Below, one piece after another: positions 1-4,961 of a DNA stretch of 6,011 nt. A program made the translations under genes and the position numbers. Each line of letters begins with the position of its first letter. Within the stretch, counting starts at the first letter, position 1. A model generated the notes under the pieces. The model was not told the DNA's origin and did not search any database. It was given only the letters and a program-made list of their open reading frames with translations. Source of the DNA: Candidatus Fermentibacterales bacterium (GTDB lineage Bacteria; Fermentibacterota; Fermentibacteria; Fermentibacterales; JAFGKQ01); NCBI GenBank assembly GCA_016928495.1, contig JAFGKQ010000117.1, positions 1 to 6,011 on the forward strand, read 5' to 3'.

Positions 1-186
1 CCCGGGCAACTCGCACACTACGACGTACGAGTCGTCCGTCTCGTACACATCGGTCCTCGGGCAACGCGGGCCCGTCCGTCCGTCGCAAGGCAGAGGAAAC
101 GCTCTCCCCACACCCCCGTGCCGGTTCGCAGGCGCTGCGTGCCAGCGAGCCTCCGAGACAGGAGGGAGATCGCATGTTCCCGTCAT
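1..186 (-). CDS. Small heat-shock protein, Hsp20/alpha-crystallin family (partial, 5' part only)
   Basis: The gene reads leftwards off the window edge, leaving 62 codons. Residues 45-62, TDVYETDDSYVVVCELPG, match the conserved opening of the bacterial Hsp20 alpha-crystallin domain (family pattern roughly VD(I/V)YET(D/E)..YVV..ELPG). Hsp20 proteins are ATP-independent cytoplasmic holdases that bind unfolding proteins and pass them to DnaK/ClpB. The 44 residues before this motif fit the short variable N-terminal arm of the family. The ATG at 186-184 is chosen because a GGGAGG sits 6 nt upstream and a sigma-54 promoter stands just before that. The first 62 residues hold four cysteines (5, 34, 42, 58), unusual for a family that is normally cysteine-poor. 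The rest of the domain and the C-terminal I-X-I/V motif lie outside the window. The identification rests on one short but characteristic motif; an in-frame GTG at 111-109 is a weaker alternative start. Confidence 0.77.
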   Translation of the reverse strand, partial: MTGTCDLPPVSEARWHAAPANRHGGVGRAFPLPCDGRTGPRCPRTDVYETDDSYVVVCELPG

Positions 187-192
187 GTTCTG

Positions 193-198
193 CCTCCC
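193..198 (-). promoter_or_regulatory. Ribosome binding site of the hsp20 gene
   Basis: On the minus strand GGGAGG (AAGGGAGG at 200-193) is followed by 6 nt (CAGAAC) and then the ATG at 186. This near-ideal Shine-Dalgarno spacing fixes the start codon of the partial hsp20 gene. It lies inside a predicted leader of only about 17 nt. Confidence 0.75.
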
Positions 199-213
199 TT
201 CAGGGGCACAGGG

Positions 214-229
214 AGCAAGGCGCTTGCCA
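214..229 (-). promoter_or_regulatory. Sigma-54 (RpoN) -24/-12 promoter upstream of hsp20
   Basis: The minus strand reads TGGCAAG-CGCC-TTGCT. The sigma-54 consensus is TGGCACG-N4-TTGCW; this site matches 6 of 7 bases in the -24 element and all 5 in the -12 element. The invariant GG (228-227) and GC (216-215) are separated by exactly 10 nt. The expected transcription start is about 203, placing the Shine-Dalgarno sequence 5 nt and the ATG about 17 nt downstream. The agreement between promoter, RBS and start codon supports a working promoter rather than a chance match. Such promoters need an AAA+ enhancer-binding protein, and one is encoded at 1726-3087. No competing sigma-70 promoter is evident in the same gap. 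Confidence 0.78.
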
Positions 230-285
230 CCACCATGGATCGGCTTAACCGGCGGCATGACTACCACTTGGCGCGCTGTCAGCAA

Positions 286-295
286 GCCCGCGGGC
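286..295. repeat. 10-bp perfect palindrome between the candidate UAS and the hsp20 promoter
   Basis: GCCCGCGGGC is a perfect palindrome centred about 87 bp upstream of the predicted hsp20 transcription start. In DNA this GC-rich a 10-bp palindrome can arise by chance. It could be a second regulator site or nothing; no family is assigned. Confidence 0.2.
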
Positions 296-313
296 CGCTC
301 GCGCGCGCACGGA

Positions 314-330
314 TGTGCAATAGTGGCACA
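314..330. promoter_or_regulatory. Candidate enhancer (UAS) for a sigma-54 activator: TGTGC-N7-GCACA
   Basis: The plus strand reads TGTGC AATAGTG GCACA, an inverted repeat with 5-bp arms and a 7-nt spacer, like dyads bound by Fis-type HTH dimers. Its centre (322) is about 119 bp upstream of the predicted hsp20 start, within the usual 80-200 bp range for such enhancers, and it is intergenic, 27 bp past the stop of the reductase gene. A further GCAC at 307-310 makes a second overlapping dyad, GCAC-GGAT-GTGC (307-318). It does not match the NtrC consensus, whose half-sites have the opposite order. Placement is good, but the arms are short. Confidence 0.42.
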
Positions 331-356
331 CTCGGGCCGGGCGCTGCGGGGCCGGA

Positions 357-1205
357 TCAGGCCCGGAGGGGGTACTCCATTCCGAGGGATGAGGGAAGGT
401 CCGGGAATGGCCTCTTCAGTACTGCCCGGCCCAGCCGCAGGTCGAGGCTGAGGTCGAGCGGAGTGCCTTTCGGGGAGCGGCAGGGAGCCAGTCGCGCGGG
501 ATCGAGGCCCAGGTGCCCGAAGAGGGCCCGGGCGAAGCGCTCACGGCTGCATGCCTTCCCGGACGCCAGGAGCAGCATCCCCGAGGCGCCCATCTCGAAG
601 GCTTCCAGAACCGCTCCCGCCAGCCAGTGCGCCGGAGTGTGGTGCCGGAGGGAATCGGAATAGACCGGAAAGGTGCCCTCGGAGCTCTCCAGGAGCTCCT
701 CGCTGAAGGTGCTCCTCGCCGATCCGGTGGATCCGAAGATCACCGATGTCCTCGCGATCAGGGCGCTCTCCGAAGCGGCCTGGAGCAGCCTGTCGCCCAC
801 CAGCTTGGACCAGCCGTAGAGGCTCCTCGGAACGGCGGGCGACCGCTCGGAGTAGGGGGCGTTCCCTCCGCTGTAGACGAGATCGGTGGACAAGTGGATC
901 AGGCCGGTGCCCGAGTCCCCGCAGACCTCGGCGAGCATCCGCGGGAAGAGGGAGTTGACGCGCCAGGCCGCGGATGGGTCTCTCGAGCAGGACGCCCTCG
1001 AGGTTACCGCCACGCAGTTGACGACGAGGTCGGGCTTTGCCGCGCGGAGCAGCCCGAGGATCCCCTCTCGATCCAGACGATCGAGCGCGAGCCATCCGGC
1101 GCCGAGCGGGCGCCTCGAAGCCGCGGGAGCGAACGAGAGGCCGCCGGGCACCTCCAGGAAGCAACTGCCGAGGCGGCCGGAGGCTCCGAGCAGGAGGACC
1201 CTCAA
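357..1205 (-). CDS. RmlD-like NAD(P)-dependent sugar-nucleotide reductase/epimerase
   Basis: This 282-residue protein is a short-chain dehydrogenase of the extended (RmlD / dTDP-4-dehydrorhamnose reductase) type, close to the usual 280-300 residues. The N-terminus holds the Rossmann nucleotide-binding glycines GASGRLG (7-13). D59 and the VVNCVA segment (61-66) match the family's KPD.VVNCAA region. The catalytic triad is visible as Ser-Thr in LSTDLVY (105-111) and YGWSK (Y130, K134). The C-terminus (about 248-274) resembles the RmlD tail that carries a substrate-side Asp/Arg pair. True RmlD makes dTDP-L-rhamnose, but no rmlA, rmlB or rmlC neighbour is present, so the substrate is open and no symbol is given; a relative acting on another nucleotide sugar is equally likely. 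The start is TTG at 1205, just before the Rossmann strand. No Shine-Dalgarno sequence is visible, so translation may be coupled to the thioesterase gene ending 16 nt upstream. Confidence 0.86.
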   Translation of the reverse strand: MRVLLLGASGRLGSCFLEVPGGLSFAPAASRRPLGAGWLALDRLDREGILGLLRAAKPDLVVNCVAVTSRASCSRDPSAAWRVNSLFPRMLAEVCGDSGTGLIHLSTDLVYSGGNAPYSERSPAVPRSLYGWSKLVGDRLLQAASESALIARTSVIFGSTGSARSTFSEELLESSEGTFPVYSDSLRHHTPAHWLAGAVLEAFEMGASGMLLLASGKACSRERFARALFGHLGLDPARLAPCRSPKGTPLDLSLDLRLGRAVLKRPFPDLPSSLGMEYPLRA

Positions 1206-1221
1206 GGGAGTCGCGGGCCGT

Positions 1222-1623
1222 TCACTGGGAGCTGATGAATCTGGCGCTGGCGGTGCATCTGACCTGACCCTCCTGCGTCAGCTCCGCCTCGGCCCCCAGA
1301 ACCCGGCCCCGGATCCTGCTGGCCGTGGCCCGGACCACCAGCGGAACGCCTGTCAGCACAGGTACCCTGTAGCGGACGCTGATCTCGGCAGTGGCACATG
1401 GGCCGGCGAGGCTGATGCAGCTATAGGCCATCGCCTCGTCCATGACGGTCGACGCGATTCCTCCGTGCAGCACACCGGAGTAGCCCTGGTACTCCCTGCC
1501 GGGGGTCCATGAGATCTCGCAGGTGCCACCCTGCGCACGGATATCCAGGTGCAGCCCCGCAGGATTGCGGGGTCCGCACGCGAAGCAGAAGTCATCGTCT
1601 ACGAACGGGGATGAGTTGCACAT
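1222..1623 (-). CDS. PaaI/YiiD-like hotdog-fold thioesterase
   Basis: This 133-residue protein has the single hotdog domain of the 4HBT/PaaI superfamily, at the usual length for it. The N-terminus has DFCFACGPRNPAGLHL (11-26), matching the CxxCGxxNPxGLxL lead-in common in one branch of acyl-CoA thioesterase-like proteins. The catalytic helix follows as GVLHGGIASTVMDEAMAY (50-67), with the HGG turn (53-55) and acidic residues D62/E63 at the usual active-site place. The beta-strand region from about 78 to 131, including SVRYRVPV and RASGRVLGAEAEL-like strands, fits the rest of the fold. The family hydrolyses acyl-CoA or related thioesters; the substrate cannot be read from sequence. The ATG at 1623 is supported by a GGAGGG upstream. 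It is the first gene of a likely two-gene transcript with the RmlD-like reductase, with which no functional link is obvious. Confidence 0.88.
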   Translation of the reverse strand: MCNSSPFVDDDFCFACGPRNPAGLHLDIRAQGGTCEISWTPGREYQGYSGVLHGGIASTVMDEAMAYSCISLAGPCATAEISVRYRVPVLTGVPLVVRATASRIRGRVLGAEAELTQEGQVRCTASARFISSQ

Positions 1624-1634
1624 CGCTCTATCGA

Positions 1635-1640
1635 CCCTCC
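1635..1640 (-). promoter_or_regulatory. Ribosome binding site of the thioesterase gene
   Basis: GGAGGG on the minus strand ends 11 nt before the ATG at 1623, slightly wide spacing but a strong core. It rules out the much longer in-frame extension that would run antisense through the regulator gene. Confidence 0.6.
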
Positions 1641-1658
1641 GGAGCGGGGCTTGAACGG

Positions 1659-1679
1659 CGCTAGCTGGCAAGCATAGCG
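1659..1679. repeat. Inverted repeat over the -35 region of the regulator promoter
   Basis: CGCTA (1659-1663) and TAGCG (1675-1679) form an inverted repeat with an 11-nt spacer, centred at 1669 on the predicted -35 element. The position would suit an operator for a repressor or for autoregulation, but 5-bp arms are weak evidence. Confidence 0.22.
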
Positions 1680-1694
1680 ATACAGACCTATAAT
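1665..1694 (+). promoter_or_regulatory. Sigma-70-type promoter for the regulator-ABC exporter operon
   Basis: A perfect -10 box, TATAAT (1689-1694), is preceded at 18 bp by CTGGCA (1665-1670), which matches TTGACA in 4 of 6 positions. A TATAAT in this GC-rich context stands out. Transcription would start near 1701, giving a leader of about 25 nt that contains the strong RBS of the regulator gene. It lies in the 102-bp gap between divergent genes. I could not find an equally convincing promoter for the thioesterase on the other strand. Confidence 0.6.
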
Positions 1695-1712
1695 TTCTGC
1701 TCATCAACCCGC

Positions 1713-1719
1713 GGGGAGG
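1713..1719 (+). promoter_or_regulatory. Ribosome binding site that fixes the TTG start of the regulator
   Basis: GGGGAGG lies 6 nt (CAACCC) before the TTG at 1726. There is no ATG or GTG at suitable spacing, so this strong Shine-Dalgarno sequence is the reason for accepting TTG as the start codon. Confidence 0.75.
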
Positions 1720-1725
1720 CAACCC

Positions 1726-3087
1726 TTGGTCACTGTTCTCGGCAGCGGAACGGTACTGATCGCGGACGAGAAGCCGGAGAGGGCGAAGGAGCTCTCCGGG
1801 CTGGTCTCCTCCCTCGGGTACAGCACGACTCTCGAATCGACGGCCAGGGCCGCCCTCCGGAAGGTCCACGCGAGAGCCGTGAACGTCGTGCTCGCCTCGG
1901 CCACGCTGCCGGACATGCCCAGCACCGTCTTCCTCGACACGCTGCACAGGTCGAACGTCGCGGCGGGCGTAGTCCTGTACGGTGAATCGATCTCCAGGGA
2001 GGATGCGGTGATCCTGATGAAGAAGGGCGCCGTGGACATAATCTTCTCCCGTCGGGAGGAGCCGAGAGTCCTGGAGGCACTCCAGAGAGCGCTCGCCTGG
2101 TCCTCCAGAATAGTGGAGGACGCCGCTCTCCGTATGGCCTCGAGCGAAGCCTCGATGGAGCCCGTCCTGCTCTACCGGAGCGGCGCGATGGAGGAGATCG
2201 TCAGAAGGGTCCGCAAGGTCGCCCCGGTCAACGCCACGGTGCTGCTCACCGGAGAGAGCGGCACCGGCAAGGACTTGATAGCCCGCTACATCCACGTCCT
2301 CAGCGGCCGGACCGGAGCATACATAGCGATCAACTGCGCGGCCATACCGGAGACCCTGCTGGAATCCGAGCTGTTCGGCCACGAGAGGGGCGCCTTCACC
2401 GGAGCCGAGCAGGCGCGAGAGGGCAGGTTCGAAGCCACGAAGGGCGGCACTCTGCTTCTGGACGAGGTGGGGGAGATCCCTCTCTCGATACAGGTGAAGC
2501 TGCTGCGGGTCCTGGAGGAGGGGCAGGTCACCAGGCTCGGCTCGAACAGACCGATACCGACCGACGTGAGACTGATCGCGGCGACGAACAGCGACCTCAG
2601 GAGCCGGGTCCAGGAGAGGACCTTCCGCGAGGACCTCTTCTACAGGCTGAACGTGGTGGACATCCACATACCGCCTCTGCGCGCCAGGAGGAAGGACATC
2701 CCCCTGCTCGCCATGTCGTTCCTGAGGCAGGCATCGGAGAAGCACCGGCTGGCCATGCCGGAGATGTCCCCGGAGGCCCTGGAGGCCCTCACTTCCTATG
2801 GATGGCCCGGCAACGTCCGCCAGCTCAGGAACCTCATGGAGAGCCTGCTGATAGTCGCGGGCGACAGGATCAAGCCCGGGGACCTGCCTCGCGAGATCGC
2901 GGGCTCGCGCGCAGGCGATAGCTCCCTCCAGATCGAGCTCCCGGAGACTCTGGCAAACATCGAGGAAAGGGTCATCGCCTCCACGCTGGACCTGAGCGGA
3001 GGCAACCGCACGAAGGCCGCCAGACTGCTGGGAATCGGACGCAGGACCCTGCAGCGGAAGCTGGGCGGCGCGAAGCCGGACTCCTGA
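1726..3087 (+). CDS. NtrC-family sigma-54 enhancer-binding protein with degenerate receiver domain
   Basis: This 453-residue protein has the three-part NtrC layout: receiver (about 9-125), AAA+ ATPase (about 147-385) and Fis-type HTH (about 405-447). The AAA+ domain is intact: Walker A GESGTGKD (176-183), the sigma-54-contacting GAFTGA loop (222-227), Walker B LLLDEVGE (243-250), the REDLFYRLNV arginine region (301-310) and WPGNVRQL (360-367). The C-terminal LSGGNRTKAARLLGIGRRTL (423-442) is the DNA-binding helix-turn-helix. It should remodel sigma-54 RNA polymerase to open promoters from an upstream site. The receiver keeps the fold signature and an acidic D14/E15 pair, but the phosphoacceptor Asp is Ser58 (VVLASATLPDM), the switch Thr is Gly86 and the conserved Lys is Ser108. 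It therefore cannot be phosphorylated in the normal way and is probably controlled by a ligand, a partner or abundance. No kinase gene is adjacent. An ABC exporter gene follows after 32 nt, probably cotranscribed. Confidence 0.93.
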   Translation: MVTVLGSGTVLIADEKPERAKELSGLVSSLGYSTTLESTARAALRKVHARAVNVVLASATLPDMPSTVFLDTLHRSNVAAGVVLYGESISREDAVILMKKGAVDIIFSRREEPRVLEALQRALAWSSRIVEDAALRMASSEASMEPVLLYRSGAMEEIVRRVRKVAPVNATVLLTGESGTGKDLIARYIHVLSGRTGAYIAINCAAIPETLLESELFGHERGAFTGAEQAREGRFEATKGGTLLLDEVGEIPLSIQVKLLRVLEEGQVTRLGSNRPIPTDVRLIAATNSDLRSRVQERTFREDLFYRLNVVDIHIPPLRARRKDIPLLAMSFLRQASEKHRLAMPEMSPEALEALTSYGWPGNVRQLRNLMESLLIVAGDRIKPGDLPREIAGSRAGDSSLQIELPETLANIEERVIASTLDLSGGNRTKAARLLGIGRRTLQRKLGGAKPDS

Positions 3088-3119
3088 CCGGCCCGCGGCA
3101 CGACCCCGGATCGATCCCC

Positions 3120-4925
3120 ATGGAGACCAACGCACCGGCAAGAAGGAAGCTGATCCTGCGGGCGGTCCGGATCGTGTGGCACAGCAGTCCGGCGCTCGCT
3201 CTGGCGAACGTCTTCCTGCTGCTGGTCCAGGGCGTTCTCCCGGTGGCCGGGCTCTATCTCCTCAAGCTGACGGTCGACTCGCTGCAGGGCCTGGCCACGG
3301 GCGAGGGAGGCCCGGCCTTCGGTCATGTCGCCCTGCTGATCGGGCTGATGGGCGCAGCCGCGCTGCTGGGTGCGCTGGCCTCCTCTCTCAGCAGTCTCGT
3401 CAGCAACGTCCAGGCGAGGGTCGTTACCGACAGGATGCAGGACGTCCTTCACGAGCGCTCCGTCAGCGTGGACCTCTCCTACTACGAGGACTCGCGCTTC
3501 CACGACACACTGCATCGCGCTCAGACCGAGGGTCCCTACCGGCCCACCTCGATCGTGAACGGGCTGGTCCGGTCGCTCCAGGAGCTGGTCAGCCTCCTGG
3601 CCATGACGGGTCTCTTGCTGACCTTCCATTGGGCCGTGGCTCTGGTCCTCGTCGCGGCAGCCGCTCCCGGCACCCTGGTAAGGATGAGGTACGCGAGGGA
3701 GCTCTGGACCTGGAAGATGGACAGGACCGAGACCGAGCGGCGCGCCTGGTACGAGCACTGGCTGATGACCTCCACTGCTCACGCCAAGGAGCTCAGGCTG
3801 TTCGGCCTGGGTGACTTCTTCAGGGAGCGATACAGGGACCTCAGGGCCTTGCTCCGCAAGGAGATGATGGGAATGGCGAAGCGAAGGGCGCTCTCGGAGC
3901 TGGGCGCTCAGGGCTCCGCCACGGTCCTGGTCTACGGGTCGCTCGCCTTCATCGCCTGGCGGGCGCTCAGCGGGACCATCTCGATCGGGGACGTCGTCAT
4001 GTACTTCCAGGCCTTCCAGCGCGGCCTGGGAAGCCTGCGGGGCCTGCTCAACAGCATTGCGGGCCTCTACGAGGACAGCCTCTACCTCTCGAGCCTCTAC
4101 GACTTCCTAGGCATGCGTCCGGACATCGCCTCGCCCGATGCGCCTGCCCCATTCACGGGCTCTGGAGACTGCGGCATCAGCTTCAGGGGCATCACCTTCG
4201 GCTATCCTGGAACAGGAGAGGCCGTGCTGAGGGATCTCGACCTGGAGGTCCTCCCCGGAGAGACGCTCGCTCTCGTCGGCGCAAACGGCTCCGGGAAGAC
4301 CACCCTGGTCAAGCTCCTCTGCAGGCTGTACGACCCCGACAGAGGCAGGATAGGCATAGGCGGCGTGGCCCTTCGGGATCTCGATCTGGTCGAGCTGAGA
4401 AGCCACATAAGCGTGGTCTTCCAGGACTTCGCCAGATACCAGCTCTCGGCGCGGGAGAACATCGCCATAGCCGACACGGGGGCCATGGAGGACCTGCCAC
4501 GAGTTCGAGGTGCCGCCGCCACGGCCGGAATGGACGATCTGCTCTCGGCGCTCCCGGAGGGATACGAGACCCGCCTCGGGAAGTGGTTCAAGGGAGGCAC
4601 GGAGCTCTCGGACGGTGAGTGGCAGAAGATGGCGCTCGCAAGGGCCTTCTTCCGCAGCGCCGATATCGTGGTCCTGGACGAGCCTACCGCATCTCTCGAC
4701 GCCAGGTCCGAGAGGGAGGTCTTCCGCCGCTTCAGCGAGCTGGCAGGCGGAAGGACCGCCCTGCTCATCAGCCACAGGTTCTCGTCAGTGAGGATCTGCG
4801 ACCGGATAGCGGTGCTCGATGGAGGCCGGATAGCGGAGCTGGGCACCCACCAGGATCTGATGCGGCTGGGCGGCCTCTACGCCGAGATGTACTCCATATC
4901 GGCAGAAGCCTATGACCGGTCTTAG
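3120..4925 (+). CDS. ABC exporter half-transporter (fused permease and ATP-binding domains)
   Basis: This 601-residue protein joins an N-terminal membrane domain to a C-terminal nucleotide-binding domain, as in homodimeric type IV (ABCB-like) exporters of the inner membrane. Hydrophobic segments lie near 26-48, 69-92, 153-185 and 264-283, with a weaker one near 290-315. The stretch KELRLFGLGDFFRERY (223-238) is typical of the cytoplasmic helix in this subgroup. The ATPase has Walker A GANGSGKTT (387-395), Q-loop VFQDF (Q435), Walker B IVVLDEPTASLD (516-527) and H-loop ISHRF (H552). The signature is LSDGE (496-500) instead of the usual LSGGQ/E, with Asp replacing the first Gly. Cargo is unknown; lipids, peptides or drugs are all possible for the subgroup. 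It follows the sigma-54 regulator by 32 nt with only a weak RBS, suggesting one transcript, and converges on uvrA with 36 nt between stop codons. Confidence 0.93.
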   Translation: METNAPARRKLILRAVRIVWHSSPALALANVFLLLVQGVLPVAGLYLLKLTVDSLQGLATGEGGPAFGHVALLIGLMGAAALLGALASSLSSLVSNVQARVVTDRMQDVLHERSVSVDLSYYEDSRFHDTLHRAQTEGPYRPTSIVNGLVRSLQELVSLLAMTGLLLTFHWAVALVLVAAAAPGTLVRMRYARELWTWKMDRTETERRAWYEHWLMTSTAHAKELRLFGLGDFFRERYRDLRALLRKEMMGMAKRRALSELGAQGSATVLVYGSLAFIAWRALSGTISIGDVVMYFQAFQRGLGSLRGLLNSIAGLYEDSLYLSSLYDFLGMRPDIASPDAPAPFTGSGDCGISFRGITFGYPGTGEAVLRDLDLEVLPGETLALVGANGSGKTTLVKLLCRLYDPDRGRIGIGGVALRDLDLVELRSHISVVFQDFARYQLSARENIAIADTGAMEDLPRVRGAAATAGMDDLLSALPEGYETRLGKWFKGGTELSDGEWQKMALARAFFRSADIVVLDEPTASLDARSEREVFRRFSELAGGRTALLISHRFSSVRICDRIAVLDGGRIAELGTHQDLMRLGGLYAEMYSISAEAYDRS

Positions 4926-4961
4926 GGGGCGATCACTCCCCGCGGCGCGGCCCGGCAGCCC

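Noticed and set aside
121-150. tRNA-like T-arm (GGTTCGC) near the left edge
   Set aside because: The flanking bases do not form a 5-bp T stem and no other tRNA arms or acceptor stem can be built; the stretch is coding for Hsp20 on the other strand.
173-175. Alternative minus-strand ATG (175-173) for the left-edge gene
   Set aside because: Its frame does not encode the Hsp20 motif; the ATG at 186 does, with ideal RBS spacing.
281-297. Second sigma-54-like site on the minus strand (GG...GCTTGCT)
   Set aside because: The GG and GC are separated by 11 nt rather than 10, and the -24 element lacks TGGCA; sigma-54 does not tolerate this spacing well.
331-356. GC-rich hairpin just after the RmlD-like gene as a rho-independent terminator
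   Set aside because: Only 4-bp GGCC arms pair and no U-run follows.
118-1235. Several plus-strand open frames between 118 and 1235
   Set aside because: They run antisense to hsp20 and the RmlD-like gene, are rich in Arg/Pro/Gly/Ala/Ser without any domain, and lack ribosome binding sites.
1666-1678. TGGCA...GC in front of the regulator as a sigma-54 promoter
   Set aside because: GG and GC are only 8 nt apart; the same bases are better explained as the -35 element of a sigma-70 promoter with TATAAT.
1671-1707. Minus-strand sigma-70 promoter for the thioesterase (TTGATG with TGTATC or TATGCT)
   Set aside because: TTGATG is a fair -35, but at 17 bp the -10 matches only 3 of 6 bases, and the better TATGCT is 25 bp away.
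1624-3141. Long minus-strand open frame continuing upstream of the thioesterase through the whole regulator gene
   Set aside because: It is a high-GC antisense shadow of the NtrC-family gene, has no recognisable protein features, and the thioesterase has its own ATG with a strong RBS at 1635-1640.
4926-4950. Bidirectional terminator between the ABC exporter and uvrA (GGGG-N8-CCCC and CCGC-GGC-GCGG)
   Set aside because: Stems are only 4 bp and there is no T-tract on either strand, so it cannot be separated from GC-rich background.
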